Counted from the first letter of the stretch, positions 1 to 7,539 are shown. The stretch is 24,908 nt of DNA from an uncultured Sutterella sp. (GCA_905202595.1 CAJKSP010000036.1:1-24908); one strand, 5' to 3'. The notes: generated from the letters alone by a model not told the origin. A program made the numbers and translations.

Positions 1-12
1 CGGTGCTCTACT

Positions 13-417
13 TTAGTTCGCGCGTCTGCGCACGAAGCGCGATTCCTCTCGCGGCGACAGCCGGAAGGGGCCGATGAAAACAGCCAGATTCCCCCAGGGC
101 GCGTAGTAGGCCAAATCTCCCGTCTTCGGCGTCATGCGGTCCGGCGCGCTCCCGAGATCGAGCGGCGCCTTCAAGTACGAGATCCTCTCCACAGCCCCGA
201 AGTTTTCAAAGGTGAGCGTCAAGGGCAGGCGCTCGGCCAAATGGCGAGCTGCATCGTTGCCGTTCAGTTCGGCCTGATAAGCCTCTCCGTCTGCGATGAC
301 GCTGATGCGAATGGTTTCTGCCATCACGGATCCTCCGCAAAGCAATCCCAGCGAGGCGGCTGCCGCCATTCCGAATGCACTCATGCGCTTCAGAATTCTT
401 CTGACCTTCGCCGTCAT
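13..417 (-). CDS. Exported cyclophilin-like fold protein (small, about 134 aa)
   Basis: Small protein with an N-terminal signal peptide followed by a cyclophilin-like domain. The family signature is the run GDLAYYAPWGNLAVF near residues 100-114, preceded by LPLTLTF and an ISYL strand. The start at 417 is chosen because a GGAGG Shine-Dalgarno lies 5 bases upstream and because it opens directly onto a signal peptide: a basic n-region with KVRR, a hydrophobic core at residues 13-30 and likely cleavage after VMA at residue 33. An in-frame ATG at 465 would add 16 residues with no ribosome site. The Cys in the hydrophobic core does not sit in a proper lipobox, so I favour a soluble periplasmic protein. 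Proteins of this fold in bacteria mostly have no assigned function. The C-terminal tail is basic and lacks the usual glycine-containing ending of the family, so the end may be altered. Family call fairly sure; role unknown. Confidence 0.75.
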   Translation of the reverse strand: MTAKVRRILKRMSAFGMAAAASLGLLCGGSVMAETIRISVIADGEAYQAELNGNDAARHLAERLPLTLTFENFGAVERISYLKAPLDLGSAPDRMTPKTGDLAYYAPWGNLAVFIGPFRLSPREESRFVRRRAN

Positions 418-481
418 GTCCGCCTCCGTCTTGATGCCGCAAGTCGCCTGCAGCTTTGTGGGCATCCTATCGAAGGCGCGG

Positions 482-537
482 ATTTAATTCCGATATTAAA
501 TTTGTACAACTATTTATTCTTATTCCAAATAAATAGT
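482..537. promoter_or_regulatory. Two inverted repeats in the promoter region of the cyclophilin-like gene
   Basis: A perfect 10-bp inverted repeat has arms ACTATTTATT at 509-518 and AATAAATAGT at 528-537, separated by 9 bases. A second, 7-bp pair, ATTTAAT at 482-488 and ATTAAAT at 495-501, lies nearer the gene. The repeats sit 65-120 bases upstream of the start codon at 417 in a short AT-rich island within GC-rich DNA. A weak minus-strand promoter can be drawn with TTGGAA at 528-523 and TACAAA at 506-501, 16 bases apart, so the larger repeat would overlap the -35 box as a repressor operator does. The larger repeat is too AT-rich and lacks the T-run of a good terminator for the upstream bioD transcript. 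Confidence 0.4.
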
Positions 538-600
538 CGCAGCCGACCTCTGCAGAGAAGAGAGCCGCCGCTCCGCCCTGCCCCAAAACGCCGGCAGACG

Positions 601-1248
601 TCAAAGATCAAGCTTCGGCAGCCGCAGCACTTCCGCATCAGGCCAGGCGCAGCGGGCAGCCCGCGTGACGACGTCAAAGGCATCGCGCTCGATGACGGGA
701 TCCAGCCCGGCGGCGCCTTCGTTCCAAATGAGGACGGCCAGCGTCATGCCGCGCGACGCCATGGCTTCAAAGGAGAGCAGCGCATGGTTGATCGCCCCCA
801 ATTTGCCGGAGGCGACGAAAACGACGGGCCAGCCTTCCCTGGCCGCCCAATCGATGGCGAGAAGCTCCTTCGCGAGCGGCACCATCAGTCCGCCCGCGCC
901 TTCGACGAGCGTGAGGTCGTAGGCGGCCGCCACGCGATAGACGGCGCGGGTGCAGGCTTCGACGTCGACGGTTCGGCCTTCGAGCGAAGCGGCAAGATGC
1001 GGGCTCGCCGGATAGCGGAAGGTCTGCGGATGAGTGTCGCCGGAGAGGTCTTCCGGCAGCCGGCCGATGCCCATCAGCCGGCGATGAACGGCAAGGTCAG
1101 GCGAAAAGCCTTCGGCGCCCGTCTGCACGGGCTTGACGGTTGCGACGGCAAGGCCTGCGTCCATCCTGCGGCGGGCGAGCCAGCCTGCGGCAACGGTTTT
1201 TCCGGCGTCGGTATCAATGCCGGAGACAAACTGCACGGCGTGGGTCAT
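601..1248 (-). CDS. bioD: ATP-dependent dethiobiotin synthetase BioD
   Basis: Closes the ureido ring of 7,8-diaminopelargonate using CO2 and ATP to give dethiobiotin, the penultimate biotin step. The 215-residue product carries the BioD-type P-loop GIDTDAGKT at residues 10-18, the KPVQTG substrate motif starting at Lys39, the VEGAGG motif around Glu116 and KLGAINHALL around residues 149-158, all in the family order. Length is close to the E. coli enzyme. The start at 1248 is preferred over an ATG 42 bases upstream because AAAGGA precedes it by about 6 bases and homology begins here. The bioC stop codon lies 10 bases upstream, inside the ribosome-binding region, so the two are probably translationally coupled. 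Last gene of the biotin operon; no convincing terminator was seen after it. Call is secure. Confidence 0.95.
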   Translation of the reverse strand: MTHAVQFVSGIDTDAGKTVAAGWLARRRMDAGLAVATVKPVQTGAEGFSPDLAVHRRLMGIGRLPEDLSGDTHPQTFRYPASPHLAASLEGRTVDVEACTRAVYRVAAAYDLTLVEGAGGLMVPLAKELLAIDWAAREGWPVVFVASGKLGAINHALLSFEAMASRGMTLAVLIWNEGAAGLDPVIERDAFDVVTRAARCAWPDAEVLRLPKLDL

Positions 1249-1258
1249 GAGCTTTCCT

Positions 1259-2050
1259 TTAAGGCATCGAGCTGCCCGCCTCATCCGCACCCGGCAGATT
1301 CGCCGGCGCGCGCCAGATCAGGTGAGCAGCTTCATAGGTGAGCGGAATGGGCCGGCCGAAGCGGCTGACGAGCTCTTCTTCAAAGTCGGCGAGCCGCGTT
1401 CGCGTCCAGGGCCTGCCGCCATCAGAAGGCAGCGCATTGACGCCCGTGTCGCGGATGTGCCGAAGGAGCGACCTCGCGTCGTTGAAGGCGAGCTTCATCT
1501 CATGGACTTCTTCAAACGCCGGCGCCGCCGGGAGCATCGCCCGCCAGGCATCGAACGGCCGGTAAGCGAGCGAGCGGCCGGTGACGGCTCGGATTTCCTG
1601 ATGCGTGCCCGAGAGCGCCGCGGAAACGGCGAGGAGCCCGCCGGGCGCGAGCGCCCGATAGGCTCGGCGGAGAAAGGCGGCCGGGTCATCGAGCCACTGC
1701 AGGCACCAGCCGCTGAGAATGAGGTCGAATTCGCCTGCGGCAAGCTCGAGCTTCGCGGCATCGCCAGGGAGCGGCTCCGCTCTCCGGGCAAAAGGCGCGG
1801 CGCGCTGAGCGGCCGCCTCGGCAAGCTCGTGCGAGAGGTCGTTCATGACGAGGCGTTCGGGCCGCTCGCCAGTCGCTTCCAGAACGGTCTTCGCAAAGAG
1901 TCCGGTTGCGCAGCCCGCATCCAGCATGCGCCGGATGCGGCCGCGGCGCAGGCGGCCGATCTCGCGGGCGAGCCGCTCGGCGCTCGCCTGCTGAGCCAAG
2001 GCCGCCGCCTCGTAGCGGGCTGCGGCGCGGGCGAAGCGCTGCGCGATCAT
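1259..2050 (-). CDS. bioC: Malonyl-ACP O-methyltransferase BioC
   Basis: Class I SAM-dependent methyltransferase that masks malonyl-ACP as its methyl ester so that fatty-acid synthesis enzymes can elongate it toward pimeloyl-ACP methyl ester. The 263-residue product shows the SAM-binding motif I LDAGCATG at residues 43-50, a motif around GDAAKLEL (96-103) and the BioC signature SGWCLQWLDDP at 113-123, corresponding to the LQW-type motif IV of BioC proteins. The N-terminal IAQRFARAAARYEAAALAQ matches the usual BioC opening. The start at 2050 is chosen because its ATG overlaps the bioG TGA (ATGA), the typical coupling in this operon; a TTG 18 bases upstream is possible but unlikely. Sits between bioG and bioD, which confirms the specific function over a generic methyltransferase. 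Confidence 0.92.
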   Translation of the reverse strand: MIAQRFARAAARYEAAALAQQASAERLAREIGRLRRGRIRRMLDAGCATGLFAKTVLEATGERPERLVMNDLSHELAEAAAQRAAPFARRAEPLPGDAAKLELAAGEFDLILSGWCLQWLDDPAAFLRRAYRALAPGGLLAVSAALSGTHQEIRAVTGRSLAYRPFDAWRAMLPAAPAFEEVHEMKLAFNDARSLLRHIRDTGVNALPSDGGRPWTRTRLADFEEELVSRFGRPIPLTYEAAHLIWRAPANLPGADEAGSSMP

Positions 2051-2763
2051 AGGGAAAGCGCCTCCCAACCAGGGAGCGCGCTCGGCAGATGCGGCTCGTC
2101 CGGCAGTTCAAGCGCCGGCACGCCCGCCGCTGCCCAGGCTCGCCGCTGCGCGGCGGGCGGCACGATGCGGTCGCGCGCAGGAATGAGGGCCGCAACCGCC
2201 TTTCGGGCGGCTAGCGTCTGAAGGAGCGCCTGCGCTTCGGGCGGCAGTTCGGCCGCAAGCGCCTTCACAGCGAGGAGCTCCTGCCGCCAGGCTTCAGCGG
2301 GCCGTTCGAGTCCGGGCGGCATCGGCGCATCGGCGCTGCCTGTCAAATTCCGCCAGAAGGCGAGCCGCTTCGCGTCGTCGAAGCCCTCGAGCGTGCCGTG
2401 AAAGACGGCGGGCGCAATGCCCAGCCGCCGATCGACGGGCCAGGGCGTGCCGGCAACGGCCAGAAAGCGCGACACGCTGAGGCGCATGCGGGCGGCCCAT
2501 TCAAGCCCGAGCCGCACGCCGAAGCTCCAGGCGACGATTTCAAGCGGCCGGCCGAAGAAAGGCGGATCGTCTGCGCGCTCTGCGCACGGGCCGCATTCAG
2601 GCCCCCTCGCCGCCGCATCCCAAAGAAGCCAGACGGCGCGGCGCTCGGCGAGCGCAGGCGCGGCGAAGCGCTCGAAGACGCTTCGCATGCCGAGCTCGGC
2701 GCCCCAGCCGCCCGCGATGAGGCAGACGGGCTCCGCGCCGGGCCAAAGCTCGTCAAGGCGCAT
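2047..2763 (-). CDS. bioG: Pimeloyl-ACP methyl ester esterase, BioG type
   Basis: Alpha/beta-hydrolase of 238 residues that removes the methyl group from pimeloyl-ACP methyl ester, ending elongation and releasing pimeloyl-ACP for BioF. It resembles BioG (DUF452) rather than BioH: an AGGW opening at residues 17-20, nucleophile Ser80 in AWSFG, and the BioG-typical stretch GTPWPVDRRLGIAPAVFHGT in the middle. Asp198 in ARDR and His225 in EPHLP complete a plausible catalytic triad. The start at 2763 has GGAGG 6 bases upstream and overlaps the end of bioF by 11 bases; the longer frame upstream is low-complexity antisense to bioF and is not coding. Its stop overlaps the bioC start by 4 bases. The triad assignment is inference from position; the BioG call is strong because of motif and operon context. 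Confidence 0.88.
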   Translation of the reverse strand: MRLDELWPGAEPVCLIAGGWGAELGMRSVFERFAAPALAERRAVWLLWDAAARGPECGPCAERADDPPFFGRPLEIVAWSFGVRLGLEWAARMRLSVSRFLAVAGTPWPVDRRLGIAPAVFHGTLEGFDDAKRLAFWRNLTGSADAPMPPGLERPAEAWRQELLAVKALAAELPPEAQALLQTLAARKAVAALIPARDRIVPPAAQRRAWAAAGVPALELPDEPHLPSALPGWEALSL

Positions 2764-3913
2764 GGTCCGCCTCCTTTCCCAGCAGATCGCGCAGGCAGCG
2801 GCAGAGCCGGTCGACCGCGTCGTCCTCGAGCGCGCTCGAGAGCGAAATGCGAAGCCGCTCCGTCCCTGCAGGGACCGTGGGCGCACGCACAGCGCCGGCG
2901 AGAAAGCCGGCCCGGCGGAGCCTCGCCGCGGCTTCGAGCGCCTTGCCGCTGCTCCCCATAATGACCGGCACGATGGGCGCAGCAGGCTCCGCCGGCATGC
3001 CGAGCGCCGCGCGGACGCGCCGCGAGACGGCTTCAAGCCGTTCGCGCCGATCGGTCATCCGAGGGATCCTCTCCATGACAAACGCCGTCCAGGCCGCCAG
3101 GATGGGCGGCTCGGCGGTCGAATAGATGAGCGGCCGGCAGGCGTTGACCATGAGATCGCGCCAGGGCGCCGGCGCGAGCAGCGCTGCACCCGAGGCGCCC
3201 GGCGCCTTTCCGAAGGTAAGGAGCAGGAGCTCGACCTCGCCGAGGAGCCCCAGCGCATGCGCGAGGCCGAGGCCTTCGCGCCCCACCGTGCCGACGCCGT
3301 GCGCTTCGTCAAGCAGCAGGATCGCGTTGGGAAAGCGCCGCTTCAGCGCAGCAATCTCCACAAGCGGCGCCAGGTCGCCGTCCATGCCGTAGAGGCTTTC
3401 GGCGAGGATGACGACGAGTTCGAAGGACGCCGCCTTGGCTTCAAGCAGGCTTTCGAGATGCGCAACGTCGCTGTGGCGCCAGCGCGCAAAGCGCGCCCCG
3501 TCGGCCGCGGCCAGCCGGAGGCCGTCCATCGTGCTCGCATGCGCCAGCCTGTCGGCGAGAAACAGCACGCGCCGGCCGAAGACGCGGCCGATCGTGGAGA
3601 CGATGCCGGTGTTGGCATGCCAGCCCGAAGGAAAGAGGAGCGGCCTGCGGCCGTAGAGCTTTTCGAGCACGCTCTCGAGCGCCTCATGGCTCTCGCCTTC
3701 GCCGCCCAAGAGCGCGCTCGCGCCGGCGCCGAGCGGCGCGCGGCTCTCAGAAAGGAAGGCTTCGCGAAGCGCCGCATCCCGCGCGATGCCGAGGTAGTCG
3801 TTGCTCGACAAATTGACGAGCGTCGGGTCGGGCCTTTCGATGCGCCGGCTCATGCTGGCGGCCTCCCGCTCGCGGGCGAGCGAGGCCAGGCGTTCAAGCG
3901 CTGCTGAAGTCAC
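2753..3913 (-). CDS. bioF: 8-amino-7-oxononanoate synthase BioF
   Basis: PLP enzyme of the alpha-oxoamine synthase family that condenses pimeloyl-ACP (or CoA) with L-alanine to give KAPA. The 386-residue product has NLSSNDYLG at residues 34-42, GAGASALLGG at 62-71, the PLP-contacting DEAHGVGTVG at 202-211 and the Schiff-base lysine Lys236 in LTFGKAPGASGA, which aligns with the E. coli enzyme. Translation starts at a GTG at 3913 with GGAGG 7 bases upstream; the GTG overlaps the stop of the upstream bioB-bioA gene (GTGA). An ATG 60 bases inside would cut off the N-terminal helix expected in the family. Its end overlaps bioG by 11 bases. Operon position and motifs agree; the call is secure. Confidence 0.95.
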   Translation of the reverse strand: MTSAALERLASLAREREAASMSRRIERPDPTLVNLSSNDYLGIARDAALREAFLSESRAPLGAGASALLGGEGESHEALESVLEKLYGRRPLLFPSGWHANTGIVSTIGRVFGRRVLFLADRLAHASTMDGLRLAAADGARFARWRHSDVAHLESLLEAKAASFELVVILAESLYGMDGDLAPLVEIAALKRRFPNAILLLDEAHGVGTVGREGLGLAHALGLLGEVELLLLTFGKAPGASGAALLAPAPWRDLMVNACRPLIYSTAEPPILAAWTAFVMERIPRMTDRRERLEAVSRRVRAALGMPAEPAAPIVPVIMGSSGKALEAAARLRRAGFLAGAVRAPTVPAGTERLRISLSSALEDDAVDRLCRCLRDLLGKEADHAP

Positions 3914-6168
3914 CTCGCGTCCTCCGCTGCCGCGAGCTGCGCTTCGAGCCCTCGGCGGAACCCCGCCGCGAGCTGCTCGAGATCCTCGGGCGAAATCACC
4001 AGAGGCGGCATCAAATAGGCAAAGCGGTCAAAGGGACGAGCCCAGACGCCCGCATCGGCAAAGGCGGCCGTCAGCAGCCGCCGGTCGGCCGGCCGGTCGA
4101 GCTCGACCACCCCGATGGCGCCGAGCACGCGCACGTCCCGCACGCCGGCGCGCCCGCGCAGGGGCTCAAGCCCGCGCTTCAAGCCCGCTTCGACGCCGCG
4201 GACAAGCTCGCCGTAGTCGCGCGCCTCAAAGAGCTCGAGCGAAGCAGCCGCCGCCGCGCAGGCGAGCGGATTGGCCATGTAGGTCGGCCCGTGCATGAAG
4301 GCGCCGGGGCTGCCCCGGGAAATCGCGTCGGCCACGCGGGACGACGCAAGCACGGCCGAAAGCGTCATCACGCCGCCCGTGAGGGCCTTGCCGATCGTCA
4401 TGATGTCGGGCGCAACGCCGGCCCAATCGCAGGCGAAGGCGCGGCCGGTGCGCCAGAAGCCCGTGGCAATCTCGTCGGCGATGAGGAGCACGTCATGCTC
4501 GCTGCAGAGCCGCCGGGCTTCGGCGAGAAACTGCGGGTGATAAAACCGCATGGCGCTTGCCCCCTGAAAGACCGGCTCGAGCACGAGCCCCGCGATGTCG
4601 CCGCAGCGCTCGAGCATCTCCCGCAGCGGCTCCATGTCGGCTGGATCCCAGACGCCGCCGAAGACGCTCTTCGGGGCGGGGACGAAGCGGCGCGCCGGCA
4701 GCGTCGGCCCGAAGACGGCATGCATGCCGGCCTGCGGATCGCAGATGCTCATGGCGTTCCAGGTGTCGCCGTGGTAGCCGCCTGAAAGGGCGGCAAGCAT
4801 CGTGCGCTCGGGTCGCCCGACGGCCCGCTGGTACTGCAGCGCCATCTTCATCGCCGCCTCGACCGCCACCGAGCCGGAGTCCGCATAGAAAATCTTGTCG
4901 AGCCCTTCAGGCGCGATCTTCAGCAGCCTGCGGCCGAGCTCGATGGCCGGATCATGCGTGAGGCCGCCGAACATCACGTGCGGCATTTCGGCCGCCTGCC
5001 GCTGCACCGCGGCAACCAAATGCGGATGGGCATGGCCATGCGCCGCGCACCACCAGGCGCTCGTGCCGTCGATGAGCTCTCGGCCGTCCTTGAGGCGGAG
5101 CCTGACGCCGCTCGCGCTTTTGACGTGGAGCCGCGGCTCCGGCAGCACCGTTCGGTCGTAGGGATGCCAGAGGTGCGCGCGGTCGAAGGCTTCGTCGTCT
5201 TCAAGGAGATAGCCTGCCGCCTGGGCGCGGCGGCGCTCGCTCTCGACGTCCGCGCCCGAAGTGGTGAGGAGCTCGCCCACGATCTCGGCGTTGATGCCGG
5301 CCTTCATCGCCCGAGCGGCGAGTTCGTCCGAGAGCAGCTGCCTGCCGCCCGCAAAGCGCAGCGCGGCCTTGGGGTTTAGAAAGCGGAAGATCGCCACCGT
5401 GCGGAGAATCTCCTCGTCGCTCAGCCTCGGCTCGTCCGCCAGGGGCGTGCCTGGAATCGGACAGAGCACGTTGATCGGAATCGACGGCGTGCCGAGCTCC
5501 CGAAGCTCGAGCGCCAGATCCAGCCGGTCTTCGCGGGTCTCGCCCATGCCGATGATGCCGCCCGAACAGATCTCCATGCCGACTTCCTTGGCCGCGCGAA
5601 GCGTGCGGAGCTTCTCCTCCGTCGAATGCGTCGTGCAGACCGAGGGAAAGAAGCGCCGGGAAGACTCAAGGTTGCAGTGCAGGCGCACCACCCCCGCTTC
5701 AAAAAGCATTTGGAGCTCGGCTTTCGTCGCGAGTCCGATCGAGGCGCAGATTTCAATGCCCGCCGCCTCATGCGCGCGCCGGGCGAGCTCTGCGGCTTCT
5801 CTCGTTTCGCGCGCGGAGAGCTTTCTGCCGGACGTGACGATCGAAAGCTTCGGAATGCCGGCTTCTGCAGCCCGCTGTGCGGCGGCGGCGAAGTCCTGCG
5901 CATCAATGAGCGGATACTCGGGACACTTCGCGCTTGTCCAGCGGCGGCTCTGCGCGCACCAGCGGCAGTCTTCGCCGCATCGGCCGGACTTGGCGTTGCG
6001 AATGGCGCAGAAGCTGAAAGTTCTTGATGCCCAGCGGCGGGTGATTTTCTCCGCGCACGCGAGGAGCGGTTCAAGCGGCATGTCAAGGAGCTCGCGCGCC
6101 TGATCGTGCGTGAGCCTGCCTCCCTCGAGGACGATCCGGGCCAGGACGTCAAGGCGTTCGGTTTCCAT
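3910..6168 (-). CDS. Fused biotin synthase-DAPA aminotransferase (BioB-BioA)
   Basis: A single 752-residue frame encodes two biotin enzymes. Residues 1 to about 325 are a radical-SAM biotin synthase with the SAM-cluster motif Cys64-x3-Cys68-x2-Cys71, an IVTSGRK strand at 110-116, Cys141, Cys178, Cys201 in EICSGGIIGMGE and Arg271 in LRFAGGR. Residues about 328-752 are adenosylmethionine-8-amino-7-oxononanoate aminotransferase: HLWHPYDRT with Tyr337, SAWWCAAHGH at 370-379, DSGSVAVE at 430-437, GYHGDTW at 464-470, ADEIATGF at 564-571 and the PLP lysine Lys594 in GKALTGG. The join is nearly linker-free, only a few residues (LEDDEA) between domains. Both halves look full length with key residues, so this is a real fusion. 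ATG at 6168 has no clear Shine-Dalgarno. First gene of the operon. The BioB half resembles clostridial or bacteroidal proteins in motif wording, suggesting a different origin from the rest. Confidence 0.93.
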   Translation of the reverse strand: METERLDVLARIVLEGGRLTHDQARELLDMPLEPLLACAEKITRRWASRTFSFCAIRNAKSGRCGEDCRWCAQSRRWTSAKCPEYPLIDAQDFAAAAQRAAEAGIPKLSIVTSGRKLSARETREAAELARRAHEAAGIEICASIGLATKAELQMLFEAGVVRLHCNLESSRRFFPSVCTTHSTEEKLRTLRAAKEVGMEICSGGIIGMGETREDRLDLALELRELGTPSIPINVLCPIPGTPLADEPRLSDEEILRTVAIFRFLNPKAALRFAGGRQLLSDELAARAMKAGINAEIVGELLTTSGADVESERRRAQAAGYLLEDDEAFDRAHLWHPYDRTVLPEPRLHVKSASGVRLRLKDGRELIDGTSAWWCAAHGHAHPHLVAAVQRQAAEMPHVMFGGLTHDPAIELGRRLLKIAPEGLDKIFYADSGSVAVEAAMKMALQYQRAVGRPERTMLAALSGGYHGDTWNAMSICDPQAGMHAVFGPTLPARRFVPAPKSVFGGVWDPADMEPLREMLERCGDIAGLVLEPVFQGASAMRFYHPQFLAEARRLCSEHDVLLIADEIATGFWRTGRAFACDWAGVAPDIMTIGKALTGGVMTLSAVLASSRVADAISRGSPGAFMHGPTYMANPLACAAAAASLELFEARDYGELVRGVEAGLKRGLEPLRGRAGVRDVRVLGAIGVVELDRPADRRLLTAAFADAGVWARPFDRFAYLMPPLVISPEDLEQLAAGFRRGLEAQLAAAEDAR

Positions 6169-6714
6169 GGGCCAATCTCTGAAGAAACGCTTTGTGGGGG
6201 AAGAAAAGTTTTTAGTTTACAGGAAGCGTCGTAGGCATCCTCCCCCCATTGCGCGATTCGTTGACGAGCGCCTCCGCATCTAACCGGCGGCTCTTTCATC
6301 CGCAGCCTCCATCGGACGAGCATTCAATTGCGGAGAGTCAGGACCATATCGCTGCGCCCAAAAGAGAGCAAAAAGCAGATTCTCTCCTCTCTGCCTTTTA
6401 AACCCTCAAAGCCTCCGTTCAGATGCGAAGCGCATCAAAAGAAGTCTTCCGAAAGCAAGGTGGGATTGAGCAGGCATCCCTTGCCGCCCTGAACGGCAGG
6501 CCCAGTGCAGTCAGCGCTCTGCCAGTCTGCCTTTCAGCTGCCGCTGCCAGATTCTGGATCTGCGGAAAAAGGGCCTGCAGGGCGCCCTGCCCCGCTTCGG
6601 GTCTTGACAAGCGAAAGCCCTTCCGCTGATTTGGCATGTTGAGCCTTGGCCTGCAGCACCGCTTTCAAATCAGCTCATTAAATGAACACTTGAGGGATAT
6701 GACAAGACATTCCG
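6169..6714. other. Intergenic region upstream of the biotin operon
   Basis: About 545 bases with no convincing gene. Reading frames of 68 and 72 codons cross 6419-6637 on opposite strands, but neither has a ribosome site or a recognisable product. The part next to the biotin operon (6169-6240) is relatively AT-rich and must hold the operon promoter, but I could not place -10 and -35 boxes with confidence. A perfect 14-bp palindrome, GCAGGGCGCCCTGC, lies at 6577-6590. The end nearest 6714 is the 3' flank of the acidic hypothetical gene and shows no clear terminator. Confidence 0.5.
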
Positions 6715-7488
6715 TCACTTCTTTCGGGAAATAGAAGCCGTCACCTTGTCTCTCATGCGTCGAAGAAAGCTTAAAAGCCGATCGGCAGCTGGATGATTGC
6801 ACTCAAATGAGCAGAGCCAGCTCTGCCATTTGATGTAGGCCATCGGATCGTCCAAATCGTATTCAACGCCAGGCTGAAAGCGGGCTTGAATCTCCTTCAA
6901 TTCCGATTTGCAGCGCGCTGAAAGCGGATAGGATCCGTCCATCATCAGAACGAAGAGATAGAGCACCCGCCGAATCTGCTCGCCCGTCGCACGCTCAAGC
7001 TTCCCGCCGATGCAGAAGGGGCCGTACATCGCATCCGTCAGAATGGAGAGGGAGTTGTCCATATAGCGGTCCGGCAGCATCAGGCGCAGGAAGAGAATTT
7101 CCGCGCGTCCGATGCACTGCGCTTCGACTTCTTGAGGCTGCTCGTCAGGTATGCCTTCGCCGAGCGGTTCCTCAATCCAGCCTTCGTTAAGACCGGCTCG
7201 GTTGGCCATTTGAACTTCGCAGTCGAAGTTCCATTTGACCGCTTCAGGTCCTCCGAGAATGAAATCTTCAACCGTGATGCCGCAGGCGGCTTCATAGGGA
7301 TCTCTGCCTGCAGCGCGCAGCTCATCGCGTATGCGCTGCCGGATTTCTGCATCGCGCTTCGGATCGAGTTTCAAGGTATCCTCGCTCAAGATGTCGAAGA
7401 CGACATGGCATTCAAGAATCAGCCAGGCGATCTCGCTGCCGTTCGGACCGCCAGAGCCTGCAGCCGGGCAGACGGCTCGCCGCCGCAT
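6715..7488 (-). CDS. Acidic protein of unknown function (257 aa)
   Basis: I do not recognise the family. The product is soluble-looking, with no signal peptide and no clear membrane segment, and is rich in Asp/Glu. Visible features are a charged helical stretch DPKRDAEIRQRIRDELRAAG at about residues 42-61, an EAACGITVEDFILGG segment, a hydrophobic LFLRLMLPD followed later by RRVLYLFVLMMDGSYPL, and a Trp-rich IKWQSWLCSFECNHP near the C-terminus. The ATG at 7488 has no Shine-Dalgarno and its first 25 or so residues look poorly conserved, so the true start may lie further in, for example at the TTG encoding Leu35. Base composition is less GC-rich than the flanking genes, which fits an accessory gene. 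It lies 50 bases downstream of the choloylglycine-hydrolase-like gene on the same strand and could be co-transcribed with it. Confidence 0.6.
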   Translation of the reverse strand: MRRRAVCPAAGSGGPNGSEIAWLILECHVVFDILSEDTLKLDPKRDAEIRQRIRDELRAAGRDPYEAACGITVEDFILGGPEAVKWNFDCEVQMANRAGLNEGWIEEPLGEGIPDEQPQEVEAQCIGRAEILFLRLMLPDRYMDNSLSILTDAMYGPFCIGGKLERATGEQIRRVLYLFVLMMDGSYPLSARCKSELKEIQARFQPGVEYDLDDPMAYIKWQSWLCSFECNHPAADRLLSFLRRMRDKVTASISRKK

Positions 7489-7539
7489 TTAAAGAAAAGC
7501 TGCGGCAGAAAGCGGCAGAGCCGTCTGGCACGCAGGCGC

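Noticed and set aside
2764..3036. N-terminal extension of bioG upstream of 2763
   Set aside because: The extension is Arg/Ser-rich and antisense-like within bioF; a GGAGG site and homology both place the start at 2763.
2417..3907. 496-codon plus-strand frame through bioG and bioF
   Set aside because: Arg/Ala-rich shadow of conserved minus-strand genes, with no ribosome site.
6190..6235. Possible BirA operator (half-site TGTAAAC on the minus strand, ACAA downstream) before the biotin operon
   Set aside because: Only one half matches; the second half agrees at 4 of 8 bases and the spacing is about 3 bases shorter than in the E. coli operator.
6419..6637. Overlapping 68- and 72-codon frames on opposite strands upstream of the biotin operon
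   Set aside because: No ribosome site, no recognisable product, and the two frames exclude each other.
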